Shown: piece after piece, positions 35,217 to 46,176 of the stretch
Layout: each line of letters starts with the position of its first letter
Position numbering within the stretch: position 1 is the first letter of the stretch
NCBI GenBank assembly: GCA_002105175.1
Contig: MCGE01000014.1
Coordinates: forward strand, 496,001 to 560,000
Reading direction: 5' to 3'
Length of the DNA stretch: 64,000 nucleotides
Origin: Absidia repens
Taxonomy: Eukaryota; Mucoromycota; Mucoromycetes; Mucorales; Cunninghamellaceae
Notes under the pieces: model-generated
Databases searched by the model: none
What the model was told of the DNA's origin: nothing
What the model saw: the letters and a program-made list of their open reading frames with translations, nothing else
Translations under genes and position numbers: made by a program

Positions 35217-35980
35217 GGTAAAAAGATATGAGTATACACAGAAGAAGAAGAAGAAAAAAAGGAAGATGAAGGAAAAGAAGAAAAGAAAAAGAGAAAGAGC
35301 CTCAAAACCAGCCTAAATGGTTTCAAAAAATAAAAAAAAATTACATGGCGATTTTTCCATTAGCTTTTTTTGGATACCGCACAAAAAGTCAAGAACCAAC
35401 CCGAAAATAGGATGATCTCTCTCCTTAATTTTTTATTTGGTTCTCTTGATATTTTTCATTTACTTCGCTTTATCTTGGCTAATCTTTTCTTCTATTTGTA
35501 AAGAAGGAAAAAAACAAATAATTATAGGGAAAAAAAAAGGTTTGTGCATAGCATTTTCATGGGCTGGAGCCTAAATGCCGTTTCTATCTTGGGGTGGGGG
35601 GAGATCTTCCATTACAAATGTCGATCCTCTGGTTTTTTTTACCAACCAAAGGTTTTTAAACCGCCGCCAATTGGCGAGGATTATACGGCAAAATGGAAAT
35701 GGTAGAATATCCCCTGGTGTAACATGTGCCAAGTTGAAAATGGGAAATTAAAAAAAAAAGAGTCAACATGTTATTATATACTGTACTATGTTTGAGCATA
35801 ATTTCTTTTTTATTATAGGAGATAGGAGAAAAGAAAGAAACTAAGCTAATAATGATAACAACATACACAAGATGTCAGAGTACAAAATGAATAATATAAT
35901 TAAATGCACTATACTAAACTACACTATTATTCTATACTATACTATACTATACTAATAATCAACTACAAAGCTAAGCTAAA
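35217..35980. other. Intergenic: glycosyltransferase promoter and RPE 3' region
   Basis: AT-rich with purine tracts near 35240-35300. The RPE stop is followed (minus strand) by TTAGTTTAGCTTAGC and a run of TATAG units (35935-35955). No gene seen; the 70-codon minus frame at 35656-35868 is unsupported. Confidence 0.6.
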
Positions 35981-36894
35981 CTAATTCAAAGTTGCCTTGG
36001 CTGAGGTAGAGGACCATTGTTCTTGTGCTTCATTAACCTTGTTCCTAAAGATGGATATAACCTTGGCAGGGTCGTCGGCCTTGAAGATGCCTGTACCAGC
36101 AACAATGACATTCGCACCAGCTTGAGCAGACACATCAATCGTATCCATAGCTAGACCCCCATCGACCTCAATGTCCAAAAGAGGATATAATTCTCGTAGC
36201 TGCGTTACCTTGGGCATGCATTGAGCCATAAACCGTTGACCACCAAATCCAGGTTCCACTGTCATGACCAAAATCATATCTACTTGCTCAGCCACCGCGC
36301 CGATTACAGTATCGGTCGAGGTGCCTGGTTTGATCGCCACGCCAGCCTGCATTCCTGCATCATGAATTTGCTTGATCAGTCCAACAGGATCTTGGGTTGC
36401 TTCAATATGGAAGGTATACATTTGTCCGCCCGCCTTGGCAATATCATCCACCCATTGGCTAGGATTGGAGACCATCATGTGACAATCTAATGCAAACAGG
36501 TTACTTTATCATGAATAATTTTTTTCTTTTTCGTTATGCGAACTTACCGAAATAAGCTTCGGTGTGAGGACGAATGGCTTGAATGATAGGTGCGCCAAGA
36601 GTCAAATTGGGAACAAAATGTCTATAATAAGATAATATAAAAAATGGGCCAAACTACAATAGATACCTGACCTATTTATTTATCAACTTACCCGTCCATA
36701 ACATCTATTGTGATAGAGGGAGAGAAAAAGAAAGGAAAAGGTTAGTCTTTTTATCAAAATGAAAAATAAAACACTTTAGCACTCTTACCTAGATGAAGCC
36801 AGTCAGCACCGTTTTTGGTCATGCGCTTTGCTTCCACAGCAAGGTTGGCAAAATCTGAGGAAAGCATAGAGGGTGAAATCTTGGCGAGGGGCAT
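35981..36894 (-). CDS. RPE1: Ribulose-phosphate 3-epimerase
   Basis: Interconverts ribulose-5-phosphate and xylulose-5-phosphate in the non-oxidative pentose phosphate pathway (cytosol). Four exons (36894-36789, 36704-36692, 36621-36548, 36486-35981) give 232 residues, the usual family length. The TIM-barrel markers are [35 protein letters not shown] (metal-binding His/Asp), CHMMVSNPSQWV, FHIEATQ, AGVAIKPGT, VEPGFGGQRFM, IEVDGG and ANVIVAGTGIF. The second exon is only 13 nt and carries part of the DVMDG active-site motif; the reading frame needs it. The stop codon overlaps a TTAGTTTAG motif. Confidence 0.97.
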
Positions 36895-36990
36895 GGTAGT
36901 GGTGGTTGATGATAAGATTCAATGCAAGTGAAGAAAGAAAGAAAACAAAAAAAAAAAGACTTCCCCCAACGAATTTTCGGCAAACAGAGA

Positions 36991-37004
36991 GCGGGATTCT
37001 AAAT
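36991..37004 (-). promoter_or_regulatory. AATCCCGC box upstream of RPE1
   Basis: On the gene's strand it reads ATTTAGAATCCCGC, about 100 bases before the ATG. It is one of four similar gene-proximal boxes and also resembles the 5' end of the dispersed repeats. Confidence 0.35.
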
Positions 37005-37365
37005 CTCCAGAACAGGCCTATTCCCCTAATTTAAAATCAAATCTATTGGTATTGATTAGCCTTTGTTAAACCAATAATAAAAGTTATTGCTATCATTATC
37101 AAAGTGGTATATCGGTCATCACACACAATCTATTATGCATCAAATAACTACAGTATGATAGTGAAAAAATACTTCTTTCGCTGTAAAAGAAGACAAACCC
37201 ACGGTGCTGCCAGTATTGGTAAAAAGAAGAGATAGTCATCATGTCGTCGATGCAAAATGGTAACTGAAAGAAAAAGGAAATCACCTTGCTGATGGTGTTG
37301 CATAGTTTTGATGTTTTGAAATAGAACCGCAAACCCAATCCTCGAGAGCGACCACAGAAACTATT

Positions 37366-38170
37366 TCACATCCCGCCCACCTGAATAATATTTGCTCCTT
37401 TCTTTCCTTTTTTCCCTGACCATTGTTACTTCTTTGAGGCTGTTGTGGACTTAGGTTAGTGTCAGGACTAGTTTAGAAGGGGTTTCAGCTCAGATTTTAC
37501 AAGATACATGAGGAAACCCATTCATTTTGGATTCAGGATTTGAGGCCACCGTTAGTTGGGGTGTTGAAGTTTTCATTAGCTTAATTTAGTTTTAGCTTGT
37601 CCAAAGTTTGTATCTATATCTTATTAAAATATGTCTCTTTCTACATACTTCAATGAAAAATGTCCTAGTTTTTTTCTTTCATGTTTTGTGCAATAGATTC
37701 CCGTTTTACTACCATCGCGTTCCCCGTTTGATTAGTGTTGACCGTTGTTGTGTTTCGTAACAGATGTCCCTTTAGTCTTTCTCATGCTATGAGCAGTATA
37801 TTAGCTCCCTTTTACAATTGACCCATTAGAATAGTGTTGAACTTGTCTGAAATCTCACACTTGCCTTCTTCATGTGACCTCCACTAGATCCTTTGTTACA
37901 ATGAACTTCCCCGCCCCTAGTTTAGCATCTACTGATAGTCCTTCAAATAAAATATGCCTTTTTATTACCCATCCTTTGACCCAGTATTTACTGTACAAAT
38001 TCATTACTGTAGTTATTCTATGAGTGTCCTATCATATCAACTACTTGCTTTCTAGCTCACCTACTGAAATCCATTTTCCCCGGAATTACAGCGACTGATT
38101 TGTAATTCCAGGTTACTTAATATGAAATGTGGCTCAATACTCGCTCTGCCCTTCATACTAATTGGCCTAT
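37366..38170 (+). repeat. Dispersed repeat, copy 6
   Basis: Begins CACATCCCGCCCACCTGAAT. The body has TTAGTGTCAGGACTAGTTTA, TTTCAGCTCAGATTTTACAA and ATTTTGGATTCAGGATTTG. Module 1 is at 37574-37638 and module 2 at 37918-37967 (TTCAAATAAAATATGCC). It ends with TTGTAATTCCAGGTTACTTA and CTTCATACTAATTGGCC near 38165. Near full length. Confidence 0.75.
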
Positions 38171-38818
38171 GCTGTATAAACAGATTGATCTACTCAATAA
38201 AGTCTACTAGTCCGGACATACAGTCTTTATCCAGTGCATTATTTTCATTACGCATGATACGACAAAACTGAACATAGAAACCTCAGCTGGCCATCAATGG
38301 GCTATCATCCAAAGTGCGACGCGGAGGGGGCATCAATAATTACCTTGGTTTTTATTTCGTACACATAAAAAGTCAACCGGCCAAACTTTGTGCATGATGA
38401 ATGATTCTCAAAAGAACACCACCTAAAATGCAAAAATGGCGGGAGCATGTATTCCATATCCCATTGAAACCCACTCCCCAACTTTCCGACGGATTCTTTT
38501 TTTTTTCTCATCTTTTTTACTCGACATTTTACCAGTTTTAATTCAAGTGCATTTTATCGTAAATTTTTACAGAGATATAATCATATTAATGCACTCCAGT
38601 CTTTGCCTGCATTTTTTGCTTACGGTTTTATTGAGCTTGCTCCTCCTTTTCTTTTTCTGCCCAGGTATTTTTTTTTCTCACCAATTTTCCATCATATTGT
38701 CCCCAATCTATTTTATCTCATATCATTTTCCATATTTCATCCCATCTTCGTCATAATGTCCTAGGTTACGTGCCAGTAGACTACGTGTCCTTAACAATTC
38801 CCATTTTATTTTCAATAT

Positions 38819-38830
38819 GCGGGATTTAAA
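38819..38830 (-). promoter_or_regulatory. GCGGGATTTAAA box upstream of MZT1
   Basis: The reverse complement, TTTAAATCCCGC, is identical to the box upstream of PheRS alpha. It lies 78-89 bases before the MZT1 start, in reverse orientation. Confidence 0.35.
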
Positions 38831-38907
38831 TTGTACAAACTTCCACTGCGAATTTTTTTTTTTTTTTTTGGCGCCTTTTTTTTTTTTTTTTTTTTTTGCT
38901 TTATACC

Positions 38908-39292
38908 ATGAATACTCCCGCATCAACAAAGAATGAAGTGATGGATACGATCGATGGTAAATGAATGATAAATAAGTAAAAAAAGCTTTCAATGGAACAT
39001 TAACACGAATGCATCGTTACCCTGTTCTTTTTTTTTAATTGTGTAGTTCTTCTTGAAATATCAAAGATACTGAATACTAAATTGGACAAGGACACTTTGG
39101 CTTTATGCATCTCATTATGTGAAAAGGGTGTCAATCCAGAAGCTTTGGCGGTAGGTATTTTAGTATGTGTCTCTGTTCAGTAAAATATAATATCTAAGGG
39201 TGCTTTTTCTCTGTATATTTTAGGAAGTCATCAAGGATCTTCGACGACAAAACACATCCACACAACACAATCCGGCTCGCCATACGCAATAG
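38908..39292 (+). CDS. MZT1: Mitotic-spindle organizing protein 1 (MOZART1)
   Basis: Small gamma-tubulin complex component that recruits the complex to microtubule-organising centres by binding the N-termini of GCP proteins. Three exons (38908-38956, 39047-39150, 39224-39292) give 73 residues. The helical core [40 protein letters not shown] and LRR match the family closely and almost span the whole protein. The start [17 protein letters not shown] gives the usual short N-terminus. Each exon is too short to stand out, so the gene is easily missed. Confidence 0.95.
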
Positions 39293-39643
39293 ATGATATT
39301 CCTTCCTTTAAACATTCTTATTCCATCACCTTTGTTTCATTCCGTGCACTTTTATTTTTATTTTACTAGTATATATATATATATATATATATTTATCTTT
39401 CTCCATACCACTATTTTTACATTAAAGCCAAATTTTTTTCCGTATCAATATGCATCACTATATCTTCTGTGAAATTGGCCCACGCTTCAGGCTGATTCGC
39501 TGCGGCGTTTCATCTCCTGCTGCCCCCTCTTTGCCCAAGCCACTCACAGATTCCCCTCTTACCATTTCTTAAAGATCCGACCTTTTTTTATTTTTTATTT
39601 TTTTTCCATTTTTTTATCCATCCACTTACTCATTCATCATATC
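39293..39643. other. Spacer between MZT1 and BRX1
   Basis: A TA microsatellite at about 39369-39391, an ATTAAA at 39420-39425 that could end MZT1, and a T-rich BRX1 promoter/leader (39585-39615). No gene seen. Confidence 0.6.
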
Positions 39644-40761
39644 ATGTCGACAAAATTCAAAGCCGCCAAAGAAGTAGCTCAAGGCTCCTCCGAACACAAA
39701 GTCAAAGACAAACGTATCAACAAACAACGTGTCATGCTGTTATCTTCTCGAGGGATCACTTACCGGTAATAAAGGAAAAGCATATAGACTGATCAAGGCA
39801 AAATCACACTAACGCATTGCCCTGTTTTTTATTTTCTTTAATCTAGTCATCGTCACCTACTTACAGATCTCGAAGGCTTTTTACCTCACTCTAAGAAAGA
39901 CGCTAAACTCGATACCAAGTCCGATCTTTACCTATTGAATGAATTGGCTGAACTCAACAACTGCAACAATGCTATCTTTTTTGAAGTACGTAAAAGACAA
40001 GACTTGTATCTATGGATGTCCAAAACACCTAACGGTCCTTCGGTCAAATTCCATGTTCAAAACTGTAAGTTGAAATCACATTCAGGTGTACATATATGTG
40101 TATAGCATGAAATTCCAACACTTAACATGATTGGTTTTGTTTGGCATATGATGAAATTATAGTGCACACGATGGATGAATTGAAAATGACAGGAAATTGT
40201 TTAAAGGGCTCAAGACACGTATTATCATTTGACAAGAACTTTGATAGTGCACCTCATTGGCAACTACTGAAGGAATTACTGGGTCAAGTGTTCAATGTGC
40301 CTAAAGGTAGTCGCCGAAGCAAACCATTTGTGGACCATGTCTTATCCTTCTCCATTGTCGACAATCGTATCTGGTTCCGCAACTACCAAATCTTGGAAAA
40401 GAATGCACAAAATACTCCCGGGTTTTCTTTGGAAGACAAAAAAGATGATCTCTCTTTGGTGGAAATTGGTCCTCGATTTTGTCTAACGGTGATCCGTATC
40501 TTTGATGGTTCTTTTGGTGGTCCTACAGTGTTTGAAAATCCTGAATTTGTCCATCCTAATTACGTAAGTAAACTACAATGGTTGGCGGATTTTGTTACTT
40601 ATATCTTCTGTTTTCTCATAAAATAGATTCGTGCTCAAGAACGTAAACAACATAACCGCAAGTACACTGACAGACAGGCTAGCATCAAGGGACGTCAAAT
40701 TAGACTCAAGGATTCCGAAGGACAGGAAACTGAATTCAGCAACAAGAACATATTTGCCTAG
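39644..40761 (+). CDS. BRX1: Ribosome biogenesis protein Brx1 (Brix domain)
   Basis: Nucleolar factor for assembly of the 60S ribosomal subunit. Four exons (39644-39765, 39847-40064, 40163-40563, 40627-40761) give 291 residues. The Brix/sigma70-4-like domain runs from QRVMLLSSRGITYRHRHLLT through LPHSKKDAKLDTKSDLYLLN, CNNAIFFEVRKRQDLYLWMS, GPSVKFHVQNLHTMDELKMT, GNCLKGSRHVLSFDKNFDS to LVEIGPRFCLTVIRIFDGSF and GGPTVFENPEFVHPNY. The basic tail (RAQERKQHNRKYTDRQAS) is typical. The stop TAG begins a TAGTTTA motif; AATAAA is at 40855-40860. Confidence 0.97.
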
Positions 40762-41214
40762 TTTAATTATTATTTAGCATATTACATCATTTGTCTTCAT
40801 CTTGGTTTTTATTATCTTTACATTTCCCTCATCTACTTTATTCAACTTTGTCACAATAAATTTAACGCTGTTTTCTTTTGTGCGGCATTTCAATTTCAAT
40901 TTCATATTCATGCAATTCACTTTTCTTTTTCTTTTTTTTTTTTTGTCTCGAATGTTAATATCTGTTGTTTTATAAATACATACATTGATTTTATTTGTAT
41001 TGGCAAAATAAGTGATCTGATGATGCAGTTTATATAAAACTCGAATTTTTGATGTTCCTGTGGTTTGGCTGCGTAACTGGATCGCGGGGTTTGATTGGCC
41101 CAAATTATGTATGGTGATAAAAATCATGGCCCAAACTTTTTTTTTTTTTTTTTTGTGAAGAAAAAAAAAAAAAGGCACCCTCTCATTCTCTTTGTCTCTT
41201 CTTCCTATCTTCTT
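40762..41214. other. Spacer between BRX1 and the Seh1-like gene
   Basis: BRX1 3' UTR followed by a T-run (41130-41154) and an A-run (41161-41173) immediately upstream of the next start. Open frames on both strands here come from those runs. No gene seen. Confidence 0.6.
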
Positions 41215-43339
41215 ATGACTATTAGTACTACTATGTTGGGAACTGGACATGATGACCTTGTACATGACATAGAATACGATTATTATGGCAAGCGATTGGT
41301 CAGCTGCTCCTCCGATCAACGACTCAAAGTATGGGATTTGGTGGAAACTGGCGACGCGGCTGGATGGGAAACGAACGATACTTGGAAAGGTCACGATGCT
41401 TCCATCATCAAGGCATCATGGGCTCCTCCAGAATATGGCCAGATTATTGCAAGTTGTTCTCTTGATAGAACCGTTAAGATTTGGGAAGAACAGCCTGTAG
41501 GTAGGGAAGCATATATTAACTAAATGGAAACAAACAGAGAAGATGGAGGGAAAGGAAGCATACTAACAAGACTTTACTTGATTTCTAGAATCCAGGAACT
41601 CTCAACGACGGTGGTCTGAACGCTTTCGTTTTTTGGAATCCCGAGGGACCGTGATGGATATTGCGTTTTCTCCAAGGCCCGGCGCATTACGACTGGTAAA
41701 GATAGAACAACAATGCATGAAATGAATGCCTGTCCGTCGAACTTTGGCTCACCTAGTATTGTTATCTAAACATTATTTTTAGGCGTCATGCTCTTCAGAT
41801 GGGATTGTGCGGATCTACGAATGCTTGGAACCGACCAATTTAACGCAATGGTCTCAAATGGAGGAATTTGCTATCGACATGGGACAAGACAGTACATCAC
41901 CTACTTTGGATACACCACCGCTGAAATCTATTACACTAACATCGTCGTTATTATCCCAACAACAACTACTACAGCAGCACCAGCTTCAGGAACAGCAACA
42001 AATTCGTCAGCTACAACTGCAAAATGGTACTTTAGACGCATCTCGCCGTACGCAGAAGCAACAACAACATCAACAGCAGCAAAACCATCTTCATCAAAAC
42101 ATCAGCAGAGCGACACACATGCCCATCAAATGACTGTCCATGACTTCCCTCAACAGGATCAAAAGCAACCGTCAGCTTCTGGTGCCCGATCTCAGCCCCC
42201 ACATCTTGGCACCCTCGTCTCGCCACCCGACATCGCCACCATGTTCCAACAGCAGCAACAACAGCAACAGCAACATTTACCTTTACGAACACCAAGTTCA
42301 AACTCGAGCGGTACTAGTAGCATAACGGAATATCCACAACTACCCTTTGGCTTCCATATCCCTTCCACCCCAGGTCCACCACCAGCACCTCCTCCTCCTT
42401 CCATGCCGTTACCTGGCGTGACGTCCAGTTTGGCTATGTCTTCCTTGGATCAGCAGCAGCAGCAGCGCCAACAAGTAGACTCACACCAGCAATATGATCG
42501 CCATCATCCTACCGATACAATGAACGGGTTTTGTATTCATTGGTGTCCCAATCGAACAACAACAGCTATGATGGTTGTAGGTTTAGGAAAAGAATATGAT
42601 GCAAAGGTTAGTCGACTGGAAAAAGAGCAAAAAGGGGGTGTATATTATACTGACATGTGGAGTTGGTTAATCTGTGCGACCATTTTTCTTCATCTTTCAT
42701 TAGATCTTCAAGCATGATGGGCAGGATAGATGGCAACCTGGCGAAGTATTGTCTGGCCATACAAATCAAGTCAATGATGTTAGCTGGGCGCCTAGTATGG
42801 GAAGGTAATGAGGGGAAAAAAATTAGGGAGTGGAACAATGGTTAACTGTCCTGAATGGCTCAGTTTATCTTTTTTTTTTTGGGGGGGGAATATGATACAA
42901 GAACTTATCAGTTGATTGCTACGGCTTGCAAGGATTATTTTGTAAGGATATTTAAACTGACACATACAATCAAGATGAATGGGTCAAGAGTCAACATGCT
43001 CAACAAACAACCTTCCTCTAAACCCAGTGGGCCTTACCATGTGGAAATGGTGGCAGAATTTGGTCAACATCAAGTAGAGGTACAAAAAAAAAAAAAAAAA
43101 AAAAAAAAAAAACATTTTGACAATAAACATCATGAAGACAATATGATAAAAGGACCCCCTCCTCTTTTTTTTTTCTTTTTTTTTTTTGGGTGATCTAGGT
43201 GTGTCGAGTGGAATGGAATATTATGGGCACCATTTTATCTTCTTCAGGTAGCGATGGCTCTGTACGATTATGGAAGGCAGGAAATGATGGTGCATGGCGT
43301 GAAATGAAGGGTATCAGTACATGTAGTCAACCAGAATGA
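41215..43339 (+). CDS. SEH1: Nucleoporin/SEA-complex WD40 protein Seh1 with a Q-rich insert
   Basis: WD40 subunit of the Nup84/Nup107 nuclear pore subcomplex and of the SEA/GATOR2 complex that feeds TORC1. Proposed exons: 41215-41500, 41589-41695, 41783-42026, 42077-42606, 42704-42804, 42902-43079 and 43199-43339, giving 528 residues. Blades are clear: [116 protein letters not shown] and [17 protein letters not shown]. Between LEP and [10 protein letters not shown] lies about 230 residues of Q/S/P-rich sequence absent from compact homologues. Within it the frame changes: frame 2 ends at a stop near 42133 and frame 1 carries the rest. A 50-nt intron (42027-42076) repairs it; an indel is the alternative. 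Confidence 0.85.
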
Positions 43340-43724
43340 TTCTATTTGTTTCTATGATCAATAAAAAAATGAAGTTTTTGCTGGTTTATAAACCAATCTA
43401 TTGACTTGTATGTGTCTGTGTGTGCTTGATTGACTTTGCTATGAAAGACATGAGCGTGATTATTATGAATAAAATGACTATAGGGGATGGGTGCGATTAT
43501 TATGAAGAGAATAGGTTTGAAAGGTGTAGCTGGGAATACATATACGTTGATGCTCTCTGATAATGATCTCCTTTCTGATGGGTGCATCATGTTTTTTATA
43601 ACGTTATTGTGATCATGATTATGTGAAATGCAAGATGAATTTGAGAATGCGAAGGTCCTGTGACAAATGAGGCAATGTTTGGGATAAATGATACTGTTGA
43701 TATGATATAAAAATATTTATGTTA

Positions 43725-43768
<44 letters not shown>

Positions 43769-44045
43769 ATAAAAAATCTGCATTTTAGTAAACAAAGAAG
43801 ACAAATAAATGATAACGAAATATGCAGGACAATATCTGGTTTATCGTTTTATTGATATTTTTGAGACACGAAAGAAGGGAAAAGGGGATAAGTATTATAG
43901 ATACATGTATATAAAAAATGCTGATGGCAAATAGAATGAAAAATAATAGGGAAAAAAAAAGGAGGGGGAACTAACAGATAATAACATCTAAATTCAAGGT
44001 ATACCTAAATCAAAGGGGATGCGAGGGGCAAAGGGAAAGTAATTT
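43340..44045. other. Spacer between Seh1-like and TMEM135-like genes (convergent)
   Basis: AATAAA at 43360-43365 ends the Seh1-like gene. A 41-base A run is at 43726-43766. No gene; minus frames at 43342-43590 and 43619-43804 derive from low-complexity DNA. Confidence 0.65.
43726..43766. repeat. 41-base A homopolymer
   Basis: Longest homopolymer of the window, in the spacer between convergent genes. Lengths of such runs are unreliable in assemblies. Confidence 0.9.
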
Positions 44046-46176
44046 CTAATTGTTGCCAAAAAACCGAGTCATTACAGATAGATAATGGGAGGCAATGGTT
44101 TGCTTGTCGTTTTGATATATGGTCATTAGCGTGCCCATAGATAGCATAAATACAAGGACATCACCATGAGGAAGGTTGTTGAAGTGTCCGCGTTTGACCA
44201 TTGTCCGCCACCAAGATTCCATGGCTCTTGTAAAACAATACAGCCCGAGCTCTATGATGAATGACAAAAGATAGAATGTGTTAAGTCTGTGCATTCATTC
44301 TATTGTTGTTGTTGGTTGTTGTTGTTTTTTCTCTTCTTTTTACCTAGTTGGCGACCTGGTGCTTCCAGTAGAACCATCGCCCCGCCCATCATTCCTGGTA
44401 AGTAATAGTGCCAAGGCCGCTCACATCCAGCCATGTTGCGTACGACACATGGAGTTGCAAATCCCACCATAACATACATCACAAGAAAGAATGAAGACCT
44501 TGAACATGATTTCAAAAACTTTTTCAATACAGTGACAGGACTATTGTAACAAGAATAACACTAAAAACATTAGTATCAGATTCCAATCAGTCCCAACGTC
44601 ACTTTCATTCCATTTACTCTGATTTCATTTTGTTGTATCGAAAAACAAGAGTCATAATCTATTGATATTATAAGAAAATAAAAAATCAAAATCAAAAGGG
44701 GTTGAATTTTCATTATCATCATCATTTCTTCTTACCACATTCAAAGGGACATAGAGTTTCAAGGCACGCCGTAACTCGCCTCGAGCTAGCGTGAATTTGC
44801 TGATAGTACAATCTGGATCTAAGGGATGTTGTATGGCACAAATGGCATAACGATGGCGAATATCCTTGGGTATGACAGTAGCGATAGAGGGACTGATGTA
44901 TTCGGCAACGAAGTCTCGACTGGTGGTATCGGTAGGGATCCTGAAAGGCACGGAAGCGTCGGTGTTGTCGGTCATGCGATGAATGGTATCACAAACGGCG
45001 TGACTGATGGGGAGAGCCATGTTTCCTACGTCGTCCTTCCATCCCGCGTGTTCGAGCAAAAACGATTGATAAGATTTCGTCAGTGTATCCGAATCAAAGA
45101 GAAACGCAAAGATCAGTTGACTTGAGCTTAGCATCATAACAAAAACACCAGCATATCGTTCCAAAGCCTTAGCTAGTACGTCTTCCCATGTTTGGTCGAC
45201 CTGACATAAATCGGAAGATGTTGCCGTTTCCGTCTGCCGATCGGTTTGGAATGTCGTTATTGTTGTTGGTTCTTGTTGTCTTGCATGTCTCGACTTGGCC
45301 CAGGCACCCAAAAGCCACCCACCACTAAATTGGAAACAACGTGTCAGGAGGTACATCATAATTGATTGTCGTCGTCGTCGGTCAGGATCAATCATCAGCG
45401 AAAGGCCAGCCACTGCGCCTGCCACAAACGCGTTCAACCGGTCACCTGCATCATCGGCTTTTCCGCGCAATCGCCGCATCAGGCAAAGAATCCCTTTATA
45501 GCTACTGAGGAATGTGCTAAGGAATAATGCAAATAACGCGGTGTCCCTAGACATATAGACATATAAAGAAAAGAAAAAGCGTATTAATGATGAGTTTTTG
45601 GCACTATGTTTGCTTGTCATGCTTTACCTTCCGGCCATACGTTTCAGTAGACTGGGTCTATATCATCCAAAATATACAGGAATAAAAAAGACGCAGGTCA
45701 GTGGGTATGTATTGGTATTCAGTCACAGTTGATGTTTCTTCCTCAAGTCTTACGTTTTAAACAGCTTACCAGTCAATAAAGAAGGGATAATACCAATGAG
45801 ATATTTTACAGAAAAAGCTACAGCGTATGCCTTAATGAATCCACGTGTACAGTTTTGAGCGCATGTCTTCCCTTCATGTTTACAGACGTAAGTTGGTGCT
45901 TCAGCAAGGTGGGTGGTAGTATCCAGTTCCACATTCAATCGCTTGAGATTTTGGCTACATAATAAAGAGCGAGTGTTAGTTCTGTTCTGTTCTGTTCTTC
46001 AATGGATGGTATGTCGGTTACCTGCTTAAGCGTTTAATTCGTTCTTGAAAGGATAGTATTGAAGTCAAGATCGTTTCCGTTTCTTTATCAGTTAAGAGCT
46101 TGGATACTATCTGAGCCAAGCTCTCAATAAAGTTTTCATAATATGAAGGAGGAATAGGCGGAATTGAAGAGTCCAT
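44046..46176 (-). CDS. TMEM135-like membrane protein
   Basis: Homologue of TMEM135 (PMP52), a peroxisome/mitochondria-associated multi-spanning protein affecting lipid and mitochondrial dynamics in animals. Six exons (46176-46022, 45954-45754, 45657-45628, 45546-44736, 44518-44344, 44251-44046) give 525 residues. The N-terminal cysteine-rich signature CKHEGKTCAQNCTRGFIKAY leads into a membrane segment, then LFALFLSTFLSSYKGILCLM, DRLNAFVAGAVAGLSLMIDP, RRQSIMMYLLTRCFQFSGGW and, late, LARGELRRALKLYVPLN. The second Tim17-like half includes GFATPCVVRNMAGC and ELGLYCFTRAMESWWRTMVK, LPHGDVLVFMLSMGTLMTIY. The third exon is only 30 nt. The exon 4 to 5 junction (44736/44518) uses an AAAAAG acceptor and is the least certain. 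Confidence 0.85.

Larger units (their letters stand above)
36895..38907. other. Divergent promoters of RPE1 and MZT1 with one repeat copy
   Basis: About 2 kb. Contains the RPE-side GCGGGATTCTAAAT (36991-37004), repeat copy 6 (37366-38170), and the MZT1-side GCGGGATTTAAA (38819-38830) next to two T-runs (38855-38868 and 38878-38897). An open frame at 38436-38756 is dominated by F/I/L/S from T-rich DNA and is not believed. Confidence 0.65.

Noticed and set aside
38436..38756. 106-codon hydrophobic open frame upstream of MZT1
   Set aside because: Phe/Ile/Leu/Ser content follows from T-rich DNA; it ends just before the MZT1 promoter box and has no family signature.
41788..42076. Use of the alternative frame [12 protein letters not shown] for the start of the Seh1 exon
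   Set aside because: The other frame continues the WD40 blade ([17 protein letters not shown]) in phase with the upstream exons, so the alternative frame is real only after about 42077.
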